From Nocardia rhamnosiphila NBRC 108938 (GTDB lineage: Bacteria; Actinomycetota; Actinomycetes; Mycobacteriales; Mycobacteriaceae): a DNA stretch of 64,000 bases. Position 1 is the first letter of the stretch. The number at the start of each line of letters is the position of its first letter. The notes under the pieces were generated by a model. That model was not told where the DNA came from, did no database searches, and saw only the letters and a list, made by a program, of their open reading frames with translations. Made by a program: the position numbers and the translations under genes. Of the stretch, positions 1-8,780 are shown piece by piece. The DNA lies in the NCBI RefSeq assembly GCF_000720425.1, contig NZ_JOAJ01000003.1, forward strand, positions 775,199 through 839,198. Direction: 5' to 3'.

Positions 1-466
1 GGGGGCAATGGGCCGGCAGGGTGCGGGCGCGGCGGCGCTGGACGCCTATCGCACCGAGGCCGCCGAGACCGGCGCCACCATCAATGCCCGCTACGTCCAG
101 GCCTCGATCGTGCGTTTCATCCCTGACGGTACGGAGTACCTGGGCAGCGAAACCTTCGCCGCGCAGGTCCTCGCCGATACCGGCGCCACCCGGCCCACCG
201 CGCAGCGCGACACTTCTGCGCCGATCGACGAAGCCGATCCCGTGGCCGCCGAGGGTGATCTGATCTATGTGCTGTTCGCGGGCGCGGACGGGCAGGAGCA
301 CGGGGAATCGGTGATGCGCTCGCAGCCGTGGGAGGAACTCGGCGCGGTGGGCGACAATCGCACCTTCGTCGTCGACGACGCGCTCTGGCACACCACCGGC
401 CTCACGGCGGCGCGGGCGGTACTCACCGATATCCGCGACACCCTCAACGCCTACGTCATGGACTGA
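1..466 (+). CDS. Iron-siderophore ABC transporter substrate-binding protein, C-terminal part
   Basis: The reading frame is open from the left edge and ends at 466, so this is the 3' part of a longer gene. The last 150 or so residues look like the C-terminal lobe of a FecB/FepB-type periplasmic binding protein: a helix followed by a segment about SIVRFIPDGTEYLG, then a stretch with E-W/P-W-E-E-L-G-A-V and N-R-T-F-V-V-D-D-A-L-W, and a terminal helix. In the family this lobe binds Fe(III)-siderophore and delivers it to an ABC permease. The signal peptide and lipobox are outside the window. No permease gene follows, so any transport partners lie upstream. The assignment to siderophore rather than another metal chelate is inference. 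Confidence 0.7.
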   Translation, partial: GAMGRQGAGAAALDAYRTEAAETGATINARYVQASIVRFIPDGTEYLGSETFAAQVLADTGATRPTAQRDTSAPIDEADPVAAEGDLIYVLFAGADGQEHGESVMRSQPWEELGAVGDNRTFVVDDALWHTTGLTAARAVLTDIRDTLNAYVMD

Positions 467-749
467 CACTCCCGCACACCCGGTCGAGGTGGCAGCGGTC
501 GGTCACTCCGTAGGGACCGAAGCTTCCCGCGGGGCACCCGGCCGGACCCGCGGCCGCCGATCCGGGATCGGCACCCCGGGTGACCCGCCCGCCGGGTCGC
601 GGCGCGCAGTGGGGCCGGGCTCGGTCTTGCGCGACGGCAGTCGTCGGCAGAGGGGCGACCGGTCCACAGAGGACTCACAGTGCGGCTCCAGCAATCCGCC
701 AGACAGCGTTCCTACCGTGGTTGTCACCCGAGCGGAAAGAGGTGCGCAC

Positions 750-1766
750 GTGCGGAAACGACCTGAACGGCCACGAACGGAACTACCCCACGAACACGAT
801 CTCGGGCTCGCCCACGATATGTCGGTGATGCTGTCCCGGCGGCGAGCGCTGTGGATCATGGGCGCGGTCGGGACCGCATCCGTGGCCGCGGCCTGCTCGT
901 CCGGCACCGGCACCACGACCACAGGCTCGGCATCATCCACCGCCGCCGCGAGCGGCACCGCGGTCGCCGCCGCTCCGCAGGAGACGGCCGGGCCGTATCC
1001 CGGTGACGGCTCCAACGGGCCGAATGTGCTGGTCGAGTCCGGTGTCGTCCGCTCCGATATCACCGGCAGCTTCGGTTCGTACACCGGTACCGCCGAGGGT
1101 GTGCCGGTGACCATTCGGCTCACCCTGCAAGATCTCGCGCGCGACGGCGCCGCCGGTAAGGGGATGGCCCTCTACCTGTGGCATTGCGACCGCGACGGCG
1201 AATACTCGCTCTACGGCCGGGACATCACCGAACAGAACTATCTGCGCGGCGTCCAGGTCACCGACGATGCCGGGCAGGTGAGCTTCACCTCGATTTTCCC
1301 GGCCTGCTATTCCGGCCGCTGGCCGCATATCCACTTCGAGGTCTACGACAGCCTGGAGACCGCGGTCGCCGGGGAGAACGCCCGGCTGACCTCCCAGATC
1401 GCACTACCGCAGGAGGCGTGTGAGCAGGTGTTCGGCGCCGACTCCGGTTATGCCCGCAGCGTGACGAACCTGGCGGAGGTCACGCTGGCCGGCGACAACG
1501 TTTTCGGTGACGGCTGGGACGCGGAGCTGGCCACGGTGACCGGCGACCCGAAGAGCGGGATGGAGATCTCACTCACCATCGGCGTAGCCGAGAAATCGGC
1601 GAATCGAGCCGAGGGTGGTCCAGGGCAGGGCGGTACCCCGCCGGAACCGCCCGCGGGTGGCTCGGGGCCCGGCGGTGCTCCGCCCGCGGGTACACCTCCC
1701 GGCGACGGCACGTCCTCCGGCGCCGGGCCCGGCGGAGCGCCGCGGATCGGTACTCCGGCCGGCTGA
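750..1766 (+). CDS. Intradiol ring-cleavage dioxygenase-like lipoprotein
   Basis: The protein (338 aa) has a short cytosolic leader, a twin-arginine-like S-R-R-R-A-L-W stretch, a hydrophobic segment and a lipobox ending A-A-A-C, so it is probably an exported lipoprotein. The central domain has the intradiol dioxygenase pattern: L-W-H-C-D-x-D-G-E-Y-S, then N-Y-L-R-G-V-Q, then P-A-C-Y-S-G-R-W-P-H-I-H-F, which supplies the two Tyr and the H-x-H expected as Fe(III) ligands. The last 60 residues are a Gly/Pro-rich tail. GTG at 750 is chosen because AAAGAGG lies 7 bases upstream and because the residues before the Arg pair are typical of exported relatives; ATG 819 is an alternative. Related exported proteins are common in actinobacteria, but their substrate is not established. 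It is likely monocistronic. Confidence 0.8.
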   Translation: MRKRPERPRTELPHEHDLGLAHDMSVMLSRRRALWIMGAVGTASVAAACSSGTGTTTTGSASSTAAASGTAVAAAPQETAGPYPGDGSNGPNVLVESGVVRSDITGSFGSYTGTAEGVPVTIRLTLQDLARDGAAGKGMALYLWHCDRDGEYSLYGRDITEQNYLRGVQVTDDAGQVSFTSIFPACYSGRWPHIHFEVYDSLETAVAGENARLTSQIALPQEACEQVFGADSGYARSVTNLAEVTLAGDNVFGDGWDAELATVTGDPKSGMEISLTIGVAEKSANRAEGGPGQGGTPPEPPAGGSGPGGAPPAGTPPGDGTSSGAGPGGAPRIGTPAG

Positions 1767-1891
1767 CCGGGAACACGGCCCGCCGACCGGATCCCGCCCA
1801 CCGCCGGAGCCACCGGTCCGCAACCGGACATCAACCGTTCCGAGACCCTGTTTCCGCAGGTGAACGGCCATAACGGGCGTACCGTCGAAGT

Positions 1892-2113
1892 ATGGGCGGC
1901 AACGCTGAGGGTGATCGCTCACTCGCGAGCCGGCTGAGTATCGGGATCGCCATCGGACTGGCGATCGGCATCCCGCTCGGCCTCGTGGTGCTGAACAACC
2001 TGGCCCTCGGAATCGGGCTGGGTATCGGCTTCGGCCTGGCGTTCGGTCTGGCCATGGCGCCGTCGGGCGACGACAGATCCGACGGCCACCACAAACCGCC
2101 GACCGACGACTGA
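1892..2113 (+). CDS. Small glycine-zipper membrane protein
   Basis: This is a 73-residue protein. Residues 15-58 are almost wholly Gly, Ile, Leu and Ala in a G-x-x-x-G rhythm (I-G-I-A-I-G-L-A-I-G-I-P-L-G), which should form two closely packed transmembrane helices joined at L-N-N-L. A short acidic and His/Pro-containing tail follows (D-D-R-S-D-G-H-H-K-P). It is not a recognised functional family. It stands alone upstream of nrdF, with no operon partner. The composition and clean start support a real gene, but no role can be given. Confidence 0.6.
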   Translation: MGGNAEGDRSLASRLSIGIAIGLAIGIPLGLVVLNNLALGIGLGIGFGLAFGLAMAPSGDDRSDGHHKPPTDD

Positions 2114-2183
2114 AGTACGCTCGGCGCCTGCGGTCCCACGCGCGCCGAAATCTCCCGCTTCCTAGCGCATTCGACGCGCGAAA

Positions 2184-3246
<1,063 letters not shown>

Positions 3247-3249
3247 GTC

Positions 3250-3286
3250 CCGGTGAATCAGGCCCCGCCCGGTTCTGATTCACCGG
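3250..3286 (+). terminator. Hairpin just after nrdF
   Basis: Inverted repeat CCGGTGAATCA (3250-3260) and TGATTCACCGG (3276-3286), an 11-bp perfect stem with a 15-base loop, starting 4 bases after the nrdF stop. There is no T-run, so it probably protects the 3' end or assists the stronger hairpin directly downstream. Confidence 0.6.
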
Positions 3287-3295
3287 ACAGGCGGC

Positions 3296-3333
3296 AATCG
3301 GGCCGGCGTCATAGTGACGCCGGCCCGATTTTT
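3296..3333 (+). terminator. Intrinsic terminator of nrdF
   Basis: A perfect 16-bp stem (AATCGGGCCGGCGTCA at 3296-3311 with its complement at 3315-3330), a TAG loop, and a run of five T including the stem end. This is a canonical rho-independent terminator and insulates nrdF from the nitrile hydratase-like operon that follows. Confidence 0.9.
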
Positions 3334-3468
3334 GTATATCGAACCGGAGTATCGGCTGGTCGGCGCCACCGGAACCGCGTCACAGATTTGATGGTTTCGA
3401 AACCGGAGCGTCCGACCGTCACCCGTTAAGGTTGATGGCGACCTACCCACTTCAGGGAGATGGCGATC

Positions 3469-4290
3469 ATGGCAAATTCGGTCATGGACGACTACGTCAG
3501 TCAGCTGCGCGTCGCGCTGCACCAGCTCCGCGATTGGCCCTACCCGGATCAGATAGATCACGAGCTGTTCCGGGCATTTATGAAAACCCCGCACGACGTG
3601 GGCGGGGAACCCGATGCGCCGGCTGTTTCCGAAGAAAAGGAGGAGGAGGTCTGGGAGCTCAATACGTTCATCACCTGCGAGGTGCTGGGCTGGCGGGGCA
3701 TCTGGACTTCCGAGGAGCGCCGCCGGCTGGGAAATGTCGATGTCGGGCGTACCCAGTATCTCGGTTTTCCCTATTACGGCCGCTGGGTGCTGGCCGCCGC
3801 TCGCTGCCTCATCGACAAACGGCATATCACGCTGCGTGAACTGCTCGAACGAACCCAGGAGGTCCGGGAGCGCAGCGCGGGCAGTTCCGGTCCGTTGGAG
3901 GCCGCGCCCCGCGGCACCGGAGACGGTACCGAGGTGGCCCGGAATATTCATCACCGTGACGCGGTCGGCCACGGTGATCCCCAATGTTTTGCCGGGCAAG
4001 CGGACACTCCCCGGTTCGGGGTCGGTGATCGGGTACTGGTGCGTGAGCTTCCGACTATCTTCTACACCCGCACCCAGGAGTATTTGCGCGGTAAACCGGG
4101 GACGGTCGTCAAAGTGTCGTACGAGAGCCCGATACCGGAGGACGAGGCGTTCGACCGCGAGGACCGGCGCCCCGAATGGTTCTATATCGTGCGCTTCGAT
4201 ATGACAGATCTGTGGGATCCGTACCAGGGATCCCCCGGCGACACCTTGCAGGCGGAAATATCGGAGCCCTGGCTCCAGTCGATCTCGTAG
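3469..4290 (+). CDS. Nitrile hydratase/thiocyanate hydrolase family, beta-type subunit
   Basis: A 273-residue protein resembling nitrile hydratase (NHase) beta subunits. The N-terminal helical half has the family H-D-V-G-G at 42-46 and a G-R-T-Q-Y-L-G-F-P-Y-Y-G-R-W helix near 93-106. A hydrophilic linker (about 135-175) follows, then a C-terminal SH3-like half beginning P-R-F-G-V-G-D-R-V-L-V-R-E and including R-G-K-P-G-T-V-V and Y-I-V-R-F-D-M-T-D-L-W. In thiocyanate hydrolase these two halves are separate subunits; here they are fused, as in NHase. ATG 3469 is preferred over 3460 because AGGGAG sits at the right distance. It is the first gene of a three-gene operon with the alpha subunit 30 bases downstream. 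The substrate (nitrile, thiocyanate or other) cannot be read from the sequence. Confidence 0.85.
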   Translation: MANSVMDDYVSQLRVALHQLRDWPYPDQIDHELFRAFMKTPHDVGGEPDAPAVSEEKEEEVWELNTFITCEVLGWRGIWTSEERRRLGNVDVGRTQYLGFPYYGRWVLAAARCLIDKRHITLRELLERTQEVRERSAGSSGPLEAAPRGTGDGTEVARNIHHRDAVGHGDPQCFAGQADTPRFGVGDRVLVRELPTIFYTRTQEYLRGKPGTVVKVSYESPIPEDEAFDREDRRPEWFYIVRFDMTDLWDPYQGSPGDTLQAEISEPWLQSIS

Positions 4291-4320
4291 ACCGGGTTAC
4301 ACCTCAGTGAGAGGAACACG

Positions 4321-5043
4321 ATGAGCGGGATATCGAACGAAGGTGAGGGCTCCGAAGCTCCCCGGCACGCCGCGCCGATGGTGGAGGAGGTCACCGATTT
4401 CGAGGTGCTCGAGATCGCGCTACGCGAGCTCGCTATCGAGAAGGGCTTGTTCACCGCCGAGGACCACCGCCGGTACACCGAGTATTTCGAGCAGCTGGGT
4501 CCGGCGCCGGGTGCCCGGTTCGTCGCCAAGGCATGGTCCGACCCCGATTTCAAGCAGCTCGCCTTGGACGACGCCATCACCGCGTGCCATGAGGTCGGCA
4601 TCGATTGGCTGAAACCGACCGGCTTCGGAACGCCCAGCGATTTCACCGCGCTGCACGTTCTCGAGGACACGCCGACGCTGCATCACGTCGTCTGCTGCAG
4701 TCTGTGTTCCTGCTATCCCCGTCCGCTGCTCGGGAATTCACCCGAGTGGTACCGGACGCCGAACTACCGCCGCCGGCTCGTCCGCTGGCCGCGCCAGGTT
4801 CTCGCCGAATTCGGCCTCTACCTCACCGAAGACGTCGAGATTCGCGTCGAGGACTCCAATTCCAAGCATCGGTTCATGGTGCTGCCGGTACGCCCGGACG
4901 GCACGCAGGGTTGGAGCGAGGAGGAGCTCACCCAGATCGTGACACGTGACTGCTTGATCGGTGTCGCCCTTCCCCGACCCGGACGAACCGCGGACGTGGA
5001 ACGCCCCGTACACACCGCGGTGCACCCGGCACAGAACTACTGA
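4321..5043 (+). CDS. Nitrile hydratase/thiocyanate hydrolase family, metal-binding alpha-type subunit
   Basis: A 240-residue homologue of NHase alpha and thiocyanate hydrolase gamma. The metal claw is at 126-131, C-S-L-C-S-C, followed by Y-P-R-P-L-L-G. The Ser after the first ligand Cys is the form usual in Fe-type enzymes (Co-type have Thr), whereas Tyr-Pro-Arg after the claw resembles thiocyanate hydrolase. An additional Cys125 replaces the usual Val before the claw. Downstream family blocks are present: R-P-D-G-T-Q-G-W-S-E-E-E-L and T-R-D-C-L-I-G-V. In the family the second and third claw cysteines are oxidised to sulfinate and sulfenate. RBS GAGAGGA precedes the ATG. The metal (Fe or Co) is uncertain. 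Confidence 0.88.
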   Translation: MSGISNEGEGSEAPRHAAPMVEEVTDFEVLEIALRELAIEKGLFTAEDHRRYTEYFEQLGPAPGARFVAKAWSDPDFKQLALDDAITACHEVGIDWLKPTGFGTPSDFTALHVLEDTPTLHHVVCCSLCSCYPRPLLGNSPEWYRTPNYRRRLVRWPRQVLAEFGLYLTEDVEIRVEDSNSKHRFMVLPVRPDGTQGWSEEELTQIVTRDCLIGVALPRPGRTADVERPVHTAVHPAQNY

Positions 5044-5061
5044 CGGACCGGAGGACAACAG

Positions 5062-5421
5062 ATGCCAGTGAGCGAGGACGTCACGCGGGTCAGAGTGCAG
5101 CTGCTGGAGGAGATGATCGCCCGGGGGCAGGTGTGGTCGCGGATGGCCGACAAGTACGGCGTCGAGAACCCTTCTCCGCCATGGAAATCGAGTCTGGACG
5201 GGATTTGCGACGCCCTCGATCGCGAAGGGGCGGCGCTACCGCTGCTCACCCGGCGCGACGAGGAGGACCGTCTCACCGAGGAGGTCTATCCGGCGCTGCC
5301 GTTCCCGGAGAATCAGCTCGTCGCGCTGGCGCATTCGTTGATCGCCAGAGGAGTCATCGACGAGGCCGAGCTGGCCGGCCATATCGAGGAGGTCCGGGCC
5401 AGACTCGAAGCGGAAGGATGA
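5062..5421 (+). CDS. Small third protein of the nitrile hydratase-like operon
   Basis: A 119-residue protein with a GGAGG ribosome site, 18 bases after the alpha-type gene. Its second half (about 75-115), P-F-P-E-N-Q-L-V-A-L-A-H-S-L followed by a G-V-I-D-E-A-E-L helix, resembles the helical N-terminal domain of NHase beta subunits. Small proteins with this fold are known either as a third subunit (thiocyanate hydrolase, toyocamycin nitrile hydratase) or as the maturation chaperone of Co-type NHases (P14K type). Position and size fit both. No C-x-C-C or other metal motif is visible. It probably forms part of, or matures, the enzyme encoded by the two upstream genes. Confidence 0.65.
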   Translation: MPVSEDVTRVRVQLLEEMIARGQVWSRMADKYGVENPSPPWKSSLDGICDALDREGAALPLLTRRDEEDRLTEEVYPALPFPENQLVALAHSLIARGVIDEAELAGHIEEVRARLEAEG

Positions 5422-5490
5422 ACTCGTAGGGGGTGTGCGGAAGAACGCGTCTCCGGTGCGGCGATGGTGTCACCGCATCGGAGACGCCGA

Positions 5491-6402
5491 TCAGGCGTGG
5501 GCACGCAACGCGTCGATGAACCACTCCCAGGCCGGTACTCGGGGTTCCCGCCGCGGCCAGCCGTTGAGTACCGCCAACAGTTCCCAGTACCGCTCGACCC
5601 GGCGATCGGTGAACACTTCCGTCCGGTCGGCCAGCCGCCGGCGTTCCGTCGCGGGCAGACCGGCAGCGATGATCTGTTCCAGCACCTCTCTGCCGCGGAC
5701 GGATTCGGGTGCCACGCCTTCGTCGAGTGCGCGTAGGGCGTGCTCGGAGACGCGGTCCGGGTCGATTGCGCCCTCCGGCCCGGTCTCGCCGGTGGCGCCG
5801 GCCACCGCCATCTGCCGGCAACGCGCCTGGAAGTCGGCGTCGGCGACCAGTTCGGCCAATTCGATCCAGGCATCCACCTGTGCCGGGCTCGGGTCGTCGG
5901 GCAGTTCGGCGGGGAGCATTCGCATCCCCTGGGCGATATTCGCTCCCGGCGCGTCGTCCGCTATCCCGTCGAACATGGCGTCCACGAAGTCGTCGATCAG
6001 CCGTTGGCGTTCGGCGGCGGACAGTTTCGCCATCTTGTGCATGATTCTCATCTCCTCGGTCGAGCTTCCTCGATGAGCGACCGAACGCAGCACCGCGCGC
6101 CGGATCCGCAGGGTGCGGATCTCGGCGTCCAGAGCGCGGGCGTGCGATGCGGCGACCTCGGCCACGGTGGCCTGCCGCCGCAACACCTTCTGCACCGTCG
6201 GCAGGTCCAGACCCAGCTCGCGGAGCGTGCGCACCAGATCGAGCCGGGCCACGGCTTCGGTGTCGTAGAGCCGGTAGCCGGACGGCGATCGGTCGGTCGC
6301 CGGTACGACTCCGGAGTCCGACCAGAACCGGATGGTCCGCACCGACAGTCCGGTGCGGCGGGCCAACTCACCGATGGTGAACAGTGCATCGTGGTCACTC
6401 AC
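5491..6402 (-). CDS. MerR family transcriptional regulator
   Basis: A 303-residue protein with an N-terminal MerR winged helix-turn-helix (about 8-75: F-T-I-G-E-L-A-R-R-T-G-L-S-V-R-T-I-R-F-W, then S-G-Y-R-L-Y) and a dimerisation helix. About 190 helical residues without an evident ligand motif follow. GTG 6402 is chosen because the HTH begins six residues later and because a MerR-type TTGACT -35 element at 6440-6435 places transcription start at the GTG, which implies a leaderless mRNA. The gene converges with the nitrile hydratase-like operon (69-base gap), so control of that operon is possible but not shown. The ligand is unknown. Confidence 0.85.
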   Translation of the reverse strand: MSDHDALFTIGELARRTGLSVRTIRFWSDSGVVPATDRSPSGYRLYDTEAVARLDLVRTLRELGLDLPTVQKVLRRQATVAEVAASHARALDAEIRTLRIRRAVLRSVAHRGSSTEEMRIMHKMAKLSAAERQRLIDDFVDAMFDGIADDAPGANIAQGMRMLPAELPDDPSPAQVDAWIELAELVADADFQARCRQMAVAGATGETGPEGAIDPDRVSEHALRALDEGVAPESVRGREVLEQIIAAGLPATERRRLADRTEVFTDRRVERYWELLAVLNGWPRREPRVPAWEWFIDALRAHA

Positions 6403-6440
6403 GAAAACCAGCCTGAACCTTCCAGCAGATGGAGAGTCAA
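6403..6440 (-). promoter_or_regulatory. MerR-type promoter of the 5491-6402 regulator
   Basis: On the minus strand TTGACT (6440-6435) is followed by CTCCATCTGCTGGAAGG, which contains an imperfect dyad (CTCCA/TGGAA), a layout typical of MerR-controlled promoters with a stretched spacer. A transcript start 35 bases after TTGACT falls on the GTG start codon. Autoregulation is inferred. Confidence 0.5.
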
Positions 6441-6466
6441 CGAGAATTCTGTCCGTATGGCGCGAG

Positions 6467-7453
6467 TTACATTTCGGCCGTATCCGACCGCCGCGACGCC
6501 GTCCGATGATGTTCGCCGGCTGCCTCCGCGATCGCGATGATCCGGTCCCGCAACTCCGCCGGGGCCAGGACATCGACCTCGGCGCCGAAACCCACCAGCA
6601 TGGCCGCGGCCCCTTCCACACTGCGCACCCGCAGCCGGTACACATCCGGCTCGCCGGGAACGGGTTCGGGGTCACCGAGTGCGGTCACCGCCAGCGACCG
6701 CAACACCAGCGACAGGCGCGGCCGGTGCACGCGCAGCACGATCTCGGTGGCGGGCGCCCCACGGAAGTCGTCGCGCATCTGCCGCCACACCCGGTGCAGA
6801 TCGAGATCCGGCGGCCGGCGGCTGGGCTCACCGAGCCGGCGCACCGCGCTGATCCGGGACACCCGGTAGCTGCGCGGCCGGCCGCGATGGGCGGCGACGA
6901 GGTACCAGGTCGTGCCGACCTGGAGCAGACCCCACGGATCGACGGTCCGGTCGCCCGGAGCGTCGGCCTGTCTCGACTGATAGCGGATCCGGATCCGCTC
7001 ATCGTCGAGCACCGCGGCCTGCACCGTGGCCAGTGCGTTCAGCACCGCCGGTTCGCGGTGCCATCCGCCGGCGTCGAGAACGATCCGATCCTGCACATGG
7101 GTGACCAGCCGGTGCTGATCATCGGGAAGAGCGGTGGACAGCTTGTGCAGCGCGCGACAGAACGAGTTCCCCAGGCCGAGCGCCTCGGCCGTACCGCGCC
7201 CGCCCGCGACGAAGAGCGCGCGGGCCTCTTCCGCCGTGAGCTGCTCGGCATCCGGTTCGAACCCCGGGACCAGGGCGAATCCGCCACCGCGGCCACGTTC
7301 GGCGTACACCGGGATACCGGCGGCGGACAGCGACTCCATATCGCGCAGCACCGTCCGTTTGGTGACTTCCAGGCGTTGGGCCAGCTCCGCGGCACTCATC
7401 CGCCCGTGCCGCCGGAGCAGTTGAACGATCTGGAGCAACCGGTCCGCGCGCAT
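6467..7453 (-). CDS. YafY-type WYL-domain transcriptional regulator
   Basis: A 328-residue regulator with an N-terminal HTH of the DeoR-like HTH_11 type (about 5-55: M-S-A-A-E-L-A-Q-R-L-E-V-T-K-R-T-V-L-R-D), followed by the G-G-F-A-L-V linker. A WYL domain begins near 140 and includes P-W-G-L-L-Q-V-G-T-T-W-Y-L-V-A and R-S-Y-R-V-S-R-I. WYL domains sense small ligands or nucleic acid. It is divergent from the DinB-like gene at 7516, and a perfect palindrome (7473-7495) lies between the start codons, so it probably regulates that gene and itself. Confidence 0.9.
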   Translation of the reverse strand: MRADRLLQIVQLLRRHGRMSAAELAQRLEVTKRTVLRDMESLSAAGIPVYAERGRGGGFALVPGFEPDAEQLTAEEARALFVAGGRGTAEALGLGNSFCRALHKLSTALPDDQHRLVTHVQDRIVLDAGGWHREPAVLNALATVQAAVLDDERIRIRYQSRQADAPGDRTVDPWGLLQVGTTWYLVAAHRGRPRSYRVSRISAVRRLGEPSRRPPDLDLHRVWRQMRDDFRGAPATEIVLRVHRPRLSLVLRSLAVTALGDPEPVPGEPDVYRLRVRSVEGAAAMLVGFGAEVDVLAPAELRDRIIAIAEAAGEHHRTASRRSDTAEM

Positions 7454-7472
7454 TTCTCCAGAATCTCACGAA

Positions 7473-7495
7473 AAGGTGACACCAGATGTCACCTT
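7473..7495. promoter_or_regulatory. Operator between WYL regulator and DinB-like gene
   Basis: Perfect inverted repeat AAGGTGACA (7473-7481) and TGTCACCTT (7487-7495) with a 5-bp centre, inside the 62-bp divergent intergenic region. It is the obvious binding site for the YafY/WYL protein encoded on the left. Confidence 0.75.
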
Positions 7496-7515
7496 GTGTG
7501 TCCGAGACTGCTCCC

Positions 7516-8103
7516 ATGACCCAGATTCCGGATTTCCGATCAGACCTCGCCGCCGCCCAGGAGTGGGTGGCCGGACTCATGACCGCGGTCCACCCCGACC
7601 AGTGGCGTGCCCCCACCCCCTGCACGGAATTCGATGTCCGCGCGCTGCTCGAGCACCTCTCCTGTCATCCGGCCAAACTGGTGGCGACCGCTACCGGCGC
7701 CGACCCGCGCGCGCTCCCCGCCCGAGCGGATATCGATATGAGCCGTCCCGGTGAGGACTACCTGAAACGGTCGAGCGCCGCGCTGGACCGGTGGGCCGAC
7801 GAGGCGCTGCTGACCCGCCCGCTCCTGGCACCCTGGGGCGAGGCCCCCGGCGGGCTCGCCGTCGGCGGCTATCTCATGGAGACCGTCGCGCACGGCTGGG
7901 ACCTGGCCGTATCCATCGGACAGCCCGCCGAAGCCGATCCGGCACTGGTGGCCAAGGCGCAGGCCATCGCCGACCGAGCGCTGAGTGACGCGTTCCGCGG
8001 CCCCGGGTCACCCTTCGGCGTTCGCGTCGAGCCGCGCGCCGCGGCCGGGCCGACGGAGCGACTGGCCGCTTTCCTCGGCCGCAGCCGGCCCGAGAGCCGC
8101 TGA
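7516..8103 (+). CDS. TIGR03086-type metal-binding protein (DinB/mycothiol-dependent isomerase superfamily)
   Basis: A 195-residue protein of the maleylpyruvate-isomerase-like DinB fold. It shows W-R-A-P-T-P-C-T-E-F-D-V-R-A-L-L-E-H-L (about 32-50), with His49 in the expected first metal position, and E-T-V-A-H-G-W-D-L-A, giving the second histidine block. The C-terminal part ends R-L-A-A-F-L-G-R. Members of this superfamily bind a divalent metal with three His and some use mycothiol; the reaction here is unknown. ATG 7516 gives the family N-terminus. No good ribosome site precedes it. Control by the divergent WYL protein is likely. Confidence 0.85.
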   Translation: MTQIPDFRSDLAAAQEWVAGLMTAVHPDQWRAPTPCTEFDVRALLEHLSCHPAKLVATATGADPRALPARADIDMSRPGEDYLKRSSAALDRWADEALLTRPLLAPWGEAPGGLAVGGYLMETVAHGWDLAVSIGQPAEADPALVAKAQAIADRALSDAFRGPGSPFGVRVEPRAAAGPTERLAAFLGRSRPESR

Positions 8104-8163
8104 CCGTCGGCGCGCGCCCGCCGCACCGCGTCGCCGACCGAACGGTGCGGCGGGCCGGCCCGC

Positions 8164-8345
8164 CTACAGGTCGAGGACCATTTCGAACTCGGGCCGGATA
8201 TCGCCGCCGCCGACGGTCCCCCGGACGCCGGTCCGCCGGAACCCATGGCGGTAGTACAGGCGTTCGGCCGTCGGAGCCGGATCTGCCGGAAAACGGCCCA
8301 CTCCGCGACCTGCAACTGCCGGACGTGCACCGTGGCGAGATCCAT
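8164..8345 (-). pseudogene. GNAT acetyltransferase remnant
   Basis: Reading leftward, an ATG at 8345 opens a frame of about 25 residues (M-D-L-A-T-V-H-V-R-Q-L, then W-A-V-F-R-Q-I-R-L) that looks like the first strand and helix of a GNAT N-acetyltransferase. A different frame then gives Y-Y-R-H-G-F-R-R-T-G and a tail ending E-F-E-M-V-L-D-L, the usual GNAT C-terminus. The roughly 100 residues that should lie between are missing, along with the acetyl-CoA P-loop. It is best read as a decayed gene with an internal deletion and frameshift. Confidence 0.6.
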
Positions 8346-8546
8346 CGGGTGATTGTCGCGCAGCCGGTACACCCGTGTCGCCGCGTCGCGGGCAGCGATC
8401 CGGGCCGCCCCGAGCGAACAGCCCGGCGCCCTCGCGCTGATATGCCGGTCCTGTGGGAAAGTACGGTGACGCGGGCCGGTTCGGCATCGCCGGCCGCCAT
8501 ATCGTCTCGCAGCGGATTCGTCCGACCGGTGGAAGACTGAAACATC

Positions 8547-8690
8547 TTGGGAGAAAGCAGGATTCGCACCGAGCCGCACGACTGGCGTATCGACGAGCGC
8601 GAGTACCTTCGCCAAGAGGACCACCGTGGCCGCAGGTTCGCCTATCCCGGCCTCGACCCGCGGCGCACCGCGCTGGTGGTGACCGGATCC
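8547..8690 (+). pseudogene. Isochorismatase-like cysteine hydrolase remnant
   Basis: From TTG 8547 the frame encodes about 48 residues with W-R-I-D-E-R-E-Y-L-R-Q-E, G-R-R-F-A-Y and L-D-P-R-R-T-A-L-V-V-T. This matches the first 45 residues of isochorismatase-family cysteine hydrolases, in which the last segment continues into V-D-M-V-P-F-F carrying the catalytic Asp. Here the similarity stops just before that residue and the frame runs without a stop into the downstream SDR. GGAAGA occurs upstream, as for a once functional gene. It appears to be a 5' fragment left by a deletion. Confidence 0.6.
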
Positions 8691-8780
8691 CGCCGACATC
8701 AAAGGTGCCGACACTCCGAACCGGCATACAACGTGCACCGGCAATGTGAGGATGGGACAACAAGCGGACGAGGGAGAACC

